A DNA stretch of 14,579 nt from Albibeggiatoa sp964388965 (GCA_964388965.1 CAYMCP010000081.1:1-14579); one strand, 5' to 3'; shown: positions 1-6,136, numbered from the stretch's first letter. Notes: generated by a model not told the origin, from the sequence alone. Made by a program: numbers and translations.

Positions 1-34
1 TCTGTCTTTGCAACACACATTATAACCTCAATAG

Positions 35-241
35 ACTTTTTCGGAGTTTTCAGTATATCATATTGCAGAGTTAATTTTGTCTCAATTTCATTTGCGCGGA
101 AACCCTGTTGATATTAATAAATCTGCGTCTTATGGTTCTGTTAATGATGCGGCTCAAATTTTAGGATTTTTAATAAAAAATAATTATCCAAATGTTCACA
201 ATTTATTAAATTATCATCAAATATCTTTGAGTGCTAATTAA
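35..241 (+). pseudogene. C-terminal remnant of an unidentified protein
   Basis: An open frame runs from just after an in-frame TAG (32-34) to TAA at 239-241 and encodes about 68 residues with protein-like composition in its second half (…RGNPVDINKSASYGSVNDAA…, ending ISLSAN). It contains no ATG or GTG codon, so it is the tail of a gene whose upstream part is lost, shifted into another frame, or lies outside the window. The other two forward frames over 1-75 are open only briefly (stops at 72-74 and 109-111), so a frameshift near 30-70 is possible. I do not recognise the family. It ends 21 nt before the next start, so it may once have headed the same operon. Confidence 0.35.
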
Positions 242-262
242 TAAAAAACTTAGGAGAAAACG

Positions 263-1240
263 ATGTCATATCTTATTGATGTCACTGGAACATGCAACTT
301 GCGTTGCCCTTCTTGCCCTGTTGGTAATTTTTCGCCTAGCGATTTTGTCGGGGGGGGTAAAACGAAAGGATTTATGGACTTTAATCTTTTTAAAGAAATT
401 ATTCTGAAAATAAAGAAAGACAACACCAGTATGTTGCCTATCATTAACTCATACAATCGGGGCGAACCTTTAATTCATCCGAATATTATAGAGATGATAG
501 AGTTTATTAAGCAACAAGGATTCCAACCGAAGTTATCCAGTAATTTAAATACTGAACTGGATATGAAGGCTTTTGTTAAAACCAAACCGCTTTCCTTAAT
601 TATTTCAATGTCTGGTTATTATCAGGAAACTTACGAAAAAAATCATCGAGGTGGCAAAGTTTCTCTTGTTAAATCAAACATGTATAAAATGCGGCATTAC
701 ATGGACAAGCTGAAGATAAATTTCAACGTGCGCGTTTCATATCACATGTATAAGGATAATGTGCATAATGACTTTATCATGATGTCTAATTTGTGTCAGG
801 AGTTGGGTTTTACATTGCAACCTGGGTATGCGTTTATTCAACCCCTTGAAAAGGTCTTATCTTATCTAACAGGTGGCACACCAACCGTAGATGAAAAAAA
901 TGTTATAGACCGTTTATTTTTTACTTCTCAAGAACGCAAAGCAATTGTAGAGCGTTATGCACTGACAGATTGTAGTTTGAGAAAAGACCAAATGTCTATT
1001 AATTATGATGGTTCAGTTGGTTTATGCTGCTCAACTTTTGACCATGAATATACAATCGCTAATTCTTTCTTAGAAGTAGCGCATGATGAATTGCAAAAGC
1101 GTAAATATGAGCATCCGTTATGTAAAACTTGTATGCAGAATGCTTTACACAAAATGGCAACAATTACTGATTTACCCGAATTTCACCAAATCGGTAATCA
1201 GATTTTAGAAAGTTTAGGCAGTCCTGTGAGATTTAAGTAA
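263..1240 (+). CDS. Radical SAM protein with SPASM-like C-terminal cysteines
   Basis: A 325-residue radical SAM enzyme. The protein begins almost directly with the [4Fe-4S]/SAM motif C11-x3-C15-x2-C18 (CNLRCPSC). A GEP-type motif (NRGEPLIHP) follows around residue 67. The C-terminus carries C237, C255-C256 and C287-x2-C290, which fits a SPASM-like auxiliary cluster domain, with the typical phrase NYDGSVGLCCS. The family generates a 5'-deoxyadenosyl radical to modify a peptide, sugar or small molecule; the substrate here cannot be read from sequence. The ATG is preceded by a good AGGAG (252-257). Residues about 30-32 are encoded by a run of eight G (350-357) that keeps the frame. The next gene is rfbF, which points to polysaccharide-related chemistry. 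Family assignment is firm; function is open. Confidence 0.9.
   Translation: MSYLIDVTGTCNLRCPSCPVGNFSPSDFVGGGKTKGFMDFNLFKEIILKIKKDNTSMLPIINSYNRGEPLIHPNIIEMIEFIKQQGFQPKLSSNLNTELDMKAFVKTKPLSLIISMSGYYQETYEKNHRGGKVSLVKSNMYKMRHYMDKLKINFNVRVSYHMYKDNVHNDFIMMSNLCQELGFTLQPGYAFIQPLEKVLSYLTGGTPTVDEKNVIDRLFFTSQERKAIVERYALTDCSLRKDQMSINYDGSVGLCCSTFDHEYTIANSFLEVAHDELQKRKYEHPLCKTCMQNALHKMATITDLPEFHQIGNQILESLGSPVRFK
350..357 (+). repeat. G8 homopolymer inside the radical SAM gene
   Basis: Eight consecutive G in an AT-rich gene, read as GTC GGG GGG GGT and so in frame (V-G-G-G). It is followed by TAAA, the same 3' context as the G9 tract at 11419-11427. A gain or loss of one G would shift the radical SAM frame and remove the SPASM-like half. 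Confidence 0.85.
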
Positions 1241-1289
1241 AATTTATGTGGTCATTGCCAATTAAGTCAGTCTAGGAAATTTTGAGCAG

Positions 1290-2054
1290 ATGAAAGTTGT
1301 CATTTTAGCAGGCGGATTAGGTTCTCGCATCAGTGAAGAAACTGCATTACGCCCTAAACCAATGGTAGAAATCGGCACTAAACCCATCTTGTGGCATATT
1401 ATGAAACTCTATTCAAGTTATGGTTTGCATGAGTTTGTGATTTGTTTAGGTTATAAAGGCTACATGATTAAAGAGTATTTTGCTAATTATTTCTTACATA
1501 CTTGCGATGTTACGTTTGATATGAGTACAAACGAAATGCAAGTCCATCATCAGCACACCGAACCTTGGAAAGTAACACTTGTCGATACAGGTGAGCATAC
1601 CATGACGGGAGGAAGGCTCAAACGGGTTAAGAATCATTTGACGGAAGATTTTTGTTTTACTTATGGGGATGGTTTGAGTAACGTTGATATTGGTCAATTA
1701 CTGGCTTTTCATCAGCAACATGCCAGTAAAGCAACGATGACGACAGTGCAACCGCCAGGTCGTTTTGGCGCAGTCAATATAGCACACAATAAAATTACTG
1801 ATTTTCATGAAAAACCACAAGGGGATGGGGGATGGATTAATGGTGGTTTTTTTGTTTTGAATCCATCGGTTATTGATTATATTGAAAACGATAGCACAGT
1901 TTGGGAAAAACAACCTTTGGAACAATTGGCTAAAGAAGGCGAATTGCGCGCTTTTTTTCATCAAGGCTTCTGGCAACCAATGGATACTTTAAGAGATAAA
2001 GTTCATTTAGAAAAATTGTGGGAATCAGGTCATGCGCCGTGGAAAACTTGGTGA
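1290..2054 (+). CDS. rfbF: Glucose-1-phosphate cytidylyltransferase
   Basis: A 254-residue sugar nucleotidyltransferase that makes CDP-glucose from CTP and glucose-1-phosphate, the first step toward CDP-linked dideoxyhexoses of O-antigens. The full family signature is visible. The N-terminal nucleotide loop is GGLGSRISEETALRPKPM (residues 8-25, with R13 and K23). The metal-binding aspartate is in YGDGLSNVD (D127). The sugar-site block is FHEKPQGDGGWINGG, and the C-terminal FWQPMDTLRDK contains D232. Length matches the usual ~257 residues. The start is MKVVILAGG, with only a weak upstream purine stretch. The usual partner, CDP-glucose 4,6-dehydratase (rfbG), is not in the window; what follows is toxin-antitoxin debris. 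It appears intact. Confidence 0.95.
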   Translation: MKVVILAGGLGSRISEETALRPKPMVEIGTKPILWHIMKLYSSYGLHEFVICLGYKGYMIKEYFANYFLHTCDVTFDMSTNEMQVHHQHTEPWKVTLVDTGEHTMTGGRLKRVKNHLTEDFCFTYGDGLSNVDIGQLLAFHQQHASKATMTTVQPPGRFGAVNIAHNKITDFHEKPQGDGGWINGGFFVLNPSVIDYIENDSTVWEKQPLEQLAKEGELRAFFHQGFWQPMDTLRDKVHLEKLWESGHAPWKTW

Positions 2055-2101
2055 ATTTAATTTGCTCCCAAGTGCCATTTCGAAACAAAGAAAAACGAAG
2101 A

Positions 2102-2170
2102 ATGATGAATAAAGAAACTATCATTAAAATATTAGAATTGCATCAAGAACAATCTAAAGAAATGTTTTAA
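2102..2170 (+). pseudogene. Possible N-terminal scrap of a nucleotidyltransferase gene
   Basis: A 22-codon frame, MMNKETIIKILELHQEQ… ending SKEMF then TAA (2168-2170). The amphipathic helix resembles the N-terminus of minimal nucleotidyltransferase (MNT) proteins, which usually continues into GVK…GSYARGE; here it stops just before that motif. It sits 11 nt before a small antitoxin-like gene and upstream of a complete MNT gene. It could instead be a chance short frame. No catalytic motif is present, so the assignment is tentative. Confidence 0.3.
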
Positions 2171-2181
2171 AGGACTAAAAA

Positions 2182-2430
2182 ATGGAAACATTACGCCAAT
2201 TTATTCAAGCAGATTCAGATACCTTAATTTTAAAAACTCCTGATTCATTAGTCAATAGAGTATTAGAAATTGTTGTTTTTCCTGTAAATTTAGCCAATAA
2301 TGAAATATCGAAAAATGCTGTTACCATGCAGCAGATTCGTTCAGAATTGGCTGAATTTCATCAACGATTTGACCCCTCTTTTGATGAATATTATTCGTAC
2401 AGATTCATAAAACAGCGGCGAGAATTTTGA
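2182..2430 (+). CDS. Small antitoxin-like protein, no visible partner
   Basis: An 82-residue protein. Its start, METLRQFIQADSDTLILKTP followed by a short beta-rich VLEIVVFPV segment, resembles the N-terminal DNA-binding fold of small type II antitoxins in bacteria with many such modules. The C-terminal half (QQIRSELAEFHQRFDPSFDEYY) is acidic and helical, as expected for a toxin-wrapping tail. AAGGA lies about 8 nt before the ATG. No toxin follows in the expected position: the next gene, 42 nt downstream, is a nucleotidyltransferase. It may be an orphan antitoxin or the survivor of a lost pair. I cannot place it in a named family. Confidence 0.55.
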   Translation: METLRQFIQADSDTLILKTPDSLVNRVLEIVVFPVNLANNEISKNAVTMQQIRSELAEFHQRFDPSFDEYYSYRFIKQRREF

Positions 2431-2457
2431 GATTTGATAATTTTTACACCTAGTTAC

Positions 2458-2463
2458 GAGGGG
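2458..2463 (+). promoter_or_regulatory. Shine-Dalgarno setting the MNT start at 2473
   Basis: GAGGGG, 9 nt before the ATG at 2473. It favours that start over the in-frame TTG at 2434, whose extra 13 residues do not look like family sequence. Confidence 0.7.
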
Positions 2464-2472
2464 AATTTTAAG

Positions 2473-2763
2473 ATGCGCCCATCTGTTGCTTTGCAAAATC
2501 ACCGAGAAGCGATTCGTGAAATTGCTTTGCGTCATCGTGTGAATAACGTGCGCATTTTTGGTTCTGCACTACACGGTGATGATACTGAGGAAAGTGACTT
2601 AGACTTACTCGTTGACCCAACGCCTGAAACGACATTGTTTGATATTGCAAAAATTCAAATTGAACTGAAAAATTTATTAGGTATTACTGTAGATGTTTTA
2701 ACGCCCCGTGCATTGTCTGATAAATTTCGTGAGCATGTGATACGTGAAGCGCAACCCGTATGA
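2473..2763 (+). CDS. MntA-like minimal nucleotidyltransferase antitoxin
   Basis: A 96-residue protein with the minimal nucleotidyltransferase signature GS-x10-DxD: GSALHGDDTEESDLD, then a third strand containing the acidic residue in ITVDVLTPRAL. In MntA/HepT systems this protein antagonises the HEPN RNase partner by AMP-ylating a HepT tyrosine. The motif is complete, so the enzyme could be active. The start is the ATG at 2473. The stop TGA overlaps an ATG in the ATGA arrangement typical of MntA-HepT pairs, but the partner is destroyed after six codons. It now looks like an orphan antitoxin. Confidence 0.85.
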   Translation: MRPSVALQNHREAIREIALRHRVNNVRIFGSALHGDDTEESDLDLLVDPTPETTLFDIAKIQIELKNLLGITVDVLTPRALSDKFREHVIREAQPV

Positions 2764-2780
2764 GCAAAAAAGACAGCTGA
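2760..2780 (+). pseudogene. HepT (HEPN toxin) start, cut after 6 codons
   Basis: Overlapping the MNT stop as ATGA, the frame reads MSKKDS then TGA. MxKKDS is a common beginning for HepT-like HEPN proteins, and the position and overlap are what such a partner would have. The rest of the ~110-140 residue protein is missing, including its RxxxxH RNase motif. The break is at or next to position 2775, where a 61-bp repeat shared with 3596-3642 begins. Identity as HepT rests on context plus six residues. Confidence 0.5.
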
Positions 2781-2835
2781 ATACTTGTATTGGCAGATTT
2801 TGCACAGGATAATTGCAACAAAAAAAACATTATCA
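2775..2835 (+). repeat. TPR-leader repeat R1 (also at 3596-3642)
   Basis: The segment agctgaatacttgtattggc and its continuation through ggataattgcaac is repeated exactly at 3596 onward. The copies then differ only in an A-run (8 A here, 4 A there) before cattatca. In the second copy this segment continues a TPR-gene-like reading frame that starts at 3512, so R1 is a fragment corresponding to about codon 29 onward of that decayed TPR gene. It replaces the body of the HepT gene. Confidence 0.85.
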
Positions 2836-2863
2836 GTGTTACTTTGGTGCGTGAGGATAGAGA

Positions 2864-3127
2864 ATGAGACTTCCTTTATATGATAAGATAAAAAATAAAG
2901 TTTCGTTTATGGAGAATATAATACAAGCTATTGAATTTGAAGTAGATATTGACAGTGAATTTATAAAAATTCCTCAAGCTAAACAATTAAAGGGTAAACA
3001 TGTTAAAGTCATCGTTCTTTATCATGAGAAAGAGTATGGTCAAAAATTAAAGTTACCCCAAGTTTTTTATACGCCTAGAATAAAAGCTCAATATGAGCCA
3101 TTTGTTCGGGAAGATGCCTATAAATAA
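2864..3127 (+). CDS. Antitoxin of a VapBC-like (PIN) pair
   Basis: An 87-residue protein with the pattern AIEFEVDIDSEFIKIP…LKGKHVKVIVLY, typical of small antitoxins (AbrB/VapB-like beta N-terminus) that precede PIN genes. The C-terminal FYTPRIKAQYEPFVREDAY would be the toxin-binding tail. Two starts are possible. ATG 2864 has a good GAGGA 6 nt upstream and is used here. ATG 2909 (MENIIQAIEFE) matches where the family normally begins but has no clear ribosome binding site. The 14-nt overlap with the following PIN frame indicates translational coupling. It appears intact although its toxin is not. Confidence 0.65.
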   Translation: MRLPLYDKIKNKVSFMENIIQAIEFEVDIDSEFIKIPQAKQLKGKHVKVIVLYHEKEYGQKLKLPQVFYTPRIKAQYEPFVREDAYK

Positions 3128-3460
3128 AGTTTTTATTGATTCTAACTTGTGGATTTATGCTTTCATTAGCACTACAGAAACGGCTAAGTGGAAAATTTGT
3201 ATTGATTTGCTGGAGAGACTTCTTTATCAAGACCAAGTTATCGTAGTTTCTACCCAAATCATCAATGAAGTTCATTTATAAGCCAATCAACTTATGATTA
3301 TGCCTTTCAATTACGACAAACTCACAATATCTCATTTTGGGATAGTTTGGTTGTCGCTTCTGCTTTAGAGAATAATTGTGCTATTCTTTATACGGAAGAT
3401 TTACAGCATGAACAATTGGTTGAAAATCGTCTTAGCATTATAAATCCATTCATTTGCTAG
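3114..3460 (+). pseudogene. PIN-domain toxin, deletion plus frameshift
   Basis: The frame from ATG 3114 (MPINKVFIDSNLWIYAF) carries the PIN acidic residues D9 and E52 (IINEVHL), then stops at TAA 3279-3281. A second frame, from about 3281 to TAG 3458-3460, continues with the expected PIN C-terminus (TYDYAFQLRQTHNISFWDSL, then ILYTEDLQHEQL, ending INPFIC). That part has the third and fourth acidic positions (WDS and TED). Together the halves give about 112-115 residues against about 135-140 for the family, so some 20-25 residues around position 55 were deleted and the frame changed. PIN toxins are metal-dependent RNases; this one cannot be made whole. Confidence 0.8.
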
Positions 3461-3511
3461 GTAGTGTTTTAATAACAAATAATTTTTTATAATCAAATAA
3501 TTAAACTCATA

Positions 3512-3655
3512 ATGTCAACTCAACTCACACTCCAACAAGCCCTACAACGCGCTGCGCAATCTCTGCAAAAAGGGGAATTGTGGCAAGCTGAATACTTGTA
3601 TTGGCAGATTTTGCACAGGATAATTGCAACAAAACATTATCAATATGTACTATAG
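3512..3655 (+). pseudogene. Decayed 5' fragment of a TPR gene (repeat R2)
   Basis: The first ~28 codons match the start of the TPR-glycosyltransferase gene at 6137 almost base for base (MSTQLTLQQALQ-x-AAQSLQKGEL). From there it is only similar (WQAEYLYWQIL against QQAEQLCRQVL), then runs to a premature TAG at 3653-3655, giving 47 residues in all. Positions 3596-3642 are duplicated at 2775-2835. It lies exactly between two antitoxin/PIN units. It could be expressed as a micropeptide, but it is more simply the left-over end of a TPR paralogue. Confidence 0.75.
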
Positions 3656-3689
3656 TTGATGTGGCAAACGTTGAGCATAGGAAAATAAT

Positions 3690-3917
3690 ATGATTTTACA
3701 CAGCGAAGTCAACCAAAAAGGTATATTACAAGCCTATTTACCGCATTTAAAAGGTAAACGTGTAGTGCTTTCCGTAGTAGCTGATACTCAGGACGTAAGT
3801 TCAAATTGGACAAATATAGCAATCGCTTTACAACAAGTAGATAAATTGACCCTCAGCCAACCGCGTCATATTGATGATATTTTGCTGGATTTGCGCAGTT
3901 TTAGAGAAACACAATGA
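3690..3917 (+). CDS. Probable antitoxin paired with the PIN gene at 3914
   Basis: A 75-residue protein, MILHSEVNQKGILQAYLPHL… with LDLRSFRETQ at the end. An AGGA lies 7 nt before the ATG. Its stop overlaps the next start as ATGA (3914-3917), the classic coupling of type II antitoxin and toxin. The role rests on size, position and partner; the sequence is not a canonical VapB and I cannot name its family. The reading frame is intact. Confidence 0.65.
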   Translation: MILHSEVNQKGILQAYLPHLKGKRVVLSVVADTQDVSSNWTNIAIALQQVDKLTLSQPRHIDDILLDLRSFRETQ

Positions 3918-4324
3918 AGCAGGCTTATGTGGATTCGTCAGTGTGGATTGCCCGCTTTGAAGGTTTAATGATATATCGGTACAAGATTGATAGCGCATTG
4001 GCGAGTCTGGCACAGGATGGCTTTTCTTTCACAACGTCCGATGCCGTTCTACTGGAGGTTTTGCTCAAGCCCATCCAAACCAACAACACGGTAATCACGG
4101 AAACCTATCAGCAGGTTTTTCAGTAATTACGTTTAGTGGCTGCATATCCAAATGTGTTCATGGATGCTTTGGACATTGCCAAAACTGAATCATTAAAAGG
4201 TATGGACGCGGTGCATGTGGCATTGGCACTGAACTACGAATGTGAATGTTTTGTGTCCTCCGACAACCATTTTAAAAATCTTACCATATTACCATCGGTT
4301 TGGATTGACCTCGCATCAAGCTAA
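3914..4324 (+). pseudogene. PIN-domain toxin with one in-frame TAA
   Basis: A 136-codon frame with a single interruption, TAA at 4124-4126 (codon 71), and no frame change across it. Reading through the stop gives a complete PIN domain: D7 (YVDSSVW), E48 (AVLLEVLL), D98 (KGMDAVHVALAL) and D117 (VSSDNHF). The stop separates residues 1-70 (FQ end) from LRLVAAYPNV. One base change from a sense codon such as TCA or CAA would explain it. The 70-residue front piece lacks two catalytic acids and should be inactive. Re-initiation at GTG 4136 would make only the back half. The antitoxin upstream is intact. Confidence 0.85.
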
Positions 4325-4363
4325 TCTATAGCAGATGTTTTCTCATTCAATAAATAATTAACC

Positions 4364-4396
4364 ACTCGCTGCGCAATCTCTGCAAAAAGGAGAATT
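4364..4396 (+). repeat. TPR-leader repeat R3
   Basis: Thirty-three bases, actcgctgcgcaatctctgc and onward through aaaaaggagaatt, match the TPR gene 5' end (codons ~12-23 of the gene at 6137) with one substitution. No start codon or frame is kept. It lies between the PIN pseudogene ending at 4324 and the antitoxin starting at 4424. Confidence 0.85.
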
Positions 4397-4423
4397 ACGC
4401 TATTCAATCAAGGAGTCATTAAA

Positions 4424-4759
4424 ATGTCAACTATTCTATTACCAAATATAGACGATTCTATTTTATTAACCTTAAATGAATCCCAAGAAAATTTTGTAAA
4501 AAATATGGTATTCTATAACGCGATGGTTTTATACAAAAAAAATAAGCTCTCTTTAGGAAAAGCGGCACAAATTGCTGGAATGGATAAGCTCGATTTTATC
4601 AAACGATTAGGAGAAGAGGAAATAGCGATTTTTGATTATGAACAGGATAACAACCTAGTTCAAGCACAAAAGTTATTGGGGGCTGAATACCATTATGTGC
4701 CTACTAACAAAACCGACCAGGAACTATTAGCGGAAGCCTTGACCGAAAAATATTTATGA
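4424..4759 (+). CDS. UPF0175-like antitoxin
   Basis: A 111-residue protein. The core VLYKKNKLSLGKAAQIAGMD then KLDFIKRLGEE (residues ~35-66) is the helix-turn-helix-like signature of UPF0175 proteins, which serve as antitoxins next to PIN toxins. AGGAG lies 8 nt before the ATG. The stop overlaps the next start as ATGA (4756-4759), so translation is coupled to the PIN gene. The frame is intact. The C-terminal YVPTNKTDQELLAEALTEKY tail is probably the toxin-contacting part. Confidence 0.8.
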   Translation: MSTILLPNIDDSILLTLNESQENFVKNMVFYNAMVLYKKNKLSLGKAAQIAGMDKLDFIKRLGEEEIAIFDYEQDNNLVQAQKLLGAEYHYVPTNKTDQELLAEALTEKYL

Positions 4760-4965
4760 ATGTGGTTTTGGACGTGAATATTGTTTTAGATTTACTGCTC
4801 AAACGCCGATCTGAATACGAGGCACAAAGTCGGTGTTTCAGCCAATTAAAGAAAATGGGTGCAATATTGTGGTTTCCCGTGTGTGCATTACCTACCTTAG
4901 ATTATGTACACCAAATGGAGATTAAACGGCTTCAACAAGCCAACAAAATTAGTCCTTTGCTTTGA
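4756..4965 (+). pseudogene. PIN-domain toxin, C-terminally truncated
   Basis: A 69-residue frame starting MNVVLDVNIVLDLLLKRR. It has the first PIN aspartate (D6) and hydrophobic strand, then CFSQLKKMGAILWFPVCALP and a helix ending NKISPLL, stop TGA 4963-4965. PIN toxins of this type are about 130-140 residues, so the second half with the remaining acidic residues is missing. The homologous part ends where the directly repeated DUF29 segment begins (4960), so the truncation was caused by that rearrangement. Coupled by ATGA to the UPF0175-like gene. Confidence 0.75.
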
Positions 4966-5176
4966 TTTATCATACATTTGAAAATATTGTCTATCAATAA
5001 TATATTAAATTACCAGGAAAATAATATGCTTACAAATACTTTATACGAGAAAGATTTTTATGCGTGGATTTATCACAACATAGAGTTGGTGCAGGCGAAA
5101 AAGTGGGATGAGATTGATGCGGATTTGTTGATTGAGGAATTGGAAAGTATGGCAAAGCGTGATAAGCATGAGTTAG
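4960..5176 (+). repeat. 217-bp direct repeat, copy A
   Basis: Identical by eye to 5598-5814 (constant offset 638). It covers the DUF29 leader and its first 50 codons. Base 4959 differs from 5597, and 5177 differs from 5815, so the edges are sharp. Confidence 0.9.
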
Positions 5177-5493
5177 TGAGTCATTTAACTATTTTATTGT
5201 TGCATTTGTTGAAATGGGAATATCAATTTAAACAGCTTTCTGATATGTGGCAAGAGTTTGGTGGTAAAAGTTGGAAATTTTCCATTATTGAGCAACGTAA
5301 ACAAATAGCAAAACAATTAAAAATGAGTCCTAGTTTGAAAACTTACTTATCTCAAGCTATCATAGAAGCTTACGATGATGCACTTGAATTAGCAGTAGAC
5401 GAAACAGGTTTACAAAGTGATACTTTTCCAACCCAATGTCCTTATACTGTTGAACAATTATTAGACAAACAATTTTATCCACAATCTCAATAA
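5026..5493 (+). CDS. DUF29 family protein, copy A
   Basis: A 155-residue DUF29 protein, recognised from the hallmark N-terminus (LYEKDFYAWIYHNIELVQAK), the acidic LLIEELESMAKRDKHEL helix, and the SWKFSIIEQRKQI / SPSLK / CPYTVEQLLDKQFYP blocks. The molecular function is unknown. The family is abundant and often multicopy in cyanobacteria and large sulfur bacteria. The start is ATG 5026, behind AGGA (5015-5018), not the TTG at 4978 in the same frame. The first 50 residues are identical to copy B and the remaining 105 only about 60% so. Directly after its stop (4-nt gap) comes a truncated TPR-gene start, mirroring copy B. Confidence 0.85.
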   Translation: MLTNTLYEKDFYAWIYHNIELVQAKKWDEIDADLLIEELESMAKRDKHELVSHLTILLLHLLKWEYQFKQLSDMWQEFGGKSWKFSIIEQRKQIAKQLKMSPSLKTYLSQAIIEAYDDALELAVDETGLQSDTFPTQCPYTVEQLLDKQFYPQSQ

Positions 5494-5497
5494 AAAA

Positions 5498-5638
5498 ATG
5501 TCAACTCAACTCACACTCCAACAAGCCCTACAATTCGCTGCGCAATCTCTGCAAAAAGGGGAATACTTGTGTCAGCAGGTTTTTCTTGATACAAATACTT
5601 TGATTTATCATACATTTGAAAATATTGTCTATCAATAA
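5498..5638 (+). pseudogene. Hybrid TPR-leader fragment (repeat R4)
   Basis: A 46-residue frame. The first 22 codons match the TPR gene start at 6137 (one substitution, F for L at residue 13). Next, YLCQQVF looks like a paralogous TPR sequence lacking five codons (LQQAE). The frame then runs into the DUF29 leader repeat and ends at TAA 5636-5638. The joint reads VFLDTNTLIYHTF, which resembles the first strand of a PIN domain and could reflect another lost toxin gene or chance. It sits between the two DUF29 copies. Confidence 0.7.
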
Positions 5639-5814
5639 TATATTAAATTACCAGGAAAATAATATGCTTACAAATACTTTATACGAGAAAGATTTTTATG
5701 CGTGGATTTATCACAACATAGAGTTGGTGCAGGCGAAAAAGTGGGATGAGATTGATGCGGATTTGTTGATTGAGGAATTGGAAAGTATGGCAAAGCGTGA
5801 TAAGCATGAGTTAG
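5598..5814 (+). repeat. 217-bp direct repeat, copy B
   Basis: Second copy of 4960-5176. It lies within a larger tandem duplication (about 4960-5563 and 5598-6202) that also includes the diverged rest of DUF29 and the first ~22 TPR codons. Confidence 0.9.
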
Positions 5815-6131
5815 CAAGTCATTTGGTTATTTTGATTGCGCATTTGTTAAAGTGGCAGTTTCAATTCAACCAACTTTCTGAAATGTTGCAGAATTTTGAT
5901 GAAAGAAGTTGGAAATGCTCTATTATTGAGCAGCGTAACCAAATTGAGCGTCAATTACGAATGAGTCCGAGTTTAAAACCCTATTTTGATGATGCTGTAC
6001 AGGAAGCTTATCCTGATGCGGTAAAAATTGCGGCAAAAGAAACTCAATTGCCAGTACAAACTTTTCCAACGATTTGTCCATATACGGTTGAACAACTCAT
6101 GGATGAAGATTTTTATCCACAACCTCAATAA
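5664..6131 (+). CDS. DUF29 family protein, copy B
   Basis: A 155-residue paralogue of the preceding DUF29 gene, with the same blocks (SWKCSIIEQRNQI, MSPSLK, CPYTVEQLMDEDFYP). It starts at ATG 5664 behind AGGA, inside the perfect repeat. After residue 50 it diverges sharply from copy A, so the shared 5' part was probably homogenised recently. Its stop is 5 nt before the TPR-glycosyltransferase ATG, which has no Shine-Dalgarno of its own, so DUF29 translation may feed the TPR gene. Function unknown. Confidence 0.85.
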   Translation: MLTNTLYEKDFYAWIYHNIELVQAKKWDEIDADLLIEELESMAKRDKHELASHLVILIAHLLKWQFQFNQLSEMLQNFDERSWKCSIIEQRNQIERQLRMSPSLKPYFDDAVQEAYPDAVKIAAKETQLPVQTFPTICPYTVEQLMDEDFYPQPQ

Positions 6132-6136
6132 AAATA

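Noticed and set aside
1241..1289. Terminator between the radical SAM gene and rfbF, and in other gaps including 14524-14579
   Set aside because: No GC-rich stem followed by a T-run could be found by eye in these AT-rich gaps.
1698..1976. Minus-strand frames opposite rfbF and opposite the TPR, ALDH and B12-radical SAM genes
   Set aside because: They lie antisense to clearly conserved proteins, and their translations show no recognisable domain or ribosome binding site.
4106..4121. Shared tatcagcaggtttttc-like string at the PIN-2 stop and at 5571-5585
   Set aside because: About 13 bases of similarity in low-complexity context; the PIN side encodes normal family sequence, so it is probably coincidence rather than another TPR fragment.
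4124..4126. Programmed read-through or recoded TAA in the PIN gene
   Set aside because: No stimulatory structure or known context; neighbouring toxins are also broken, so a plain nonsense mutation is simpler.
4978..5025. 16-residue N-terminal extension of DUF29 from TTG 4978 (and TTG 5616)
   Set aside because: ATG 5026/5664 has AGGA at good spacing and matches the family start; the extension is identical only because it lies in the perfect repeat.
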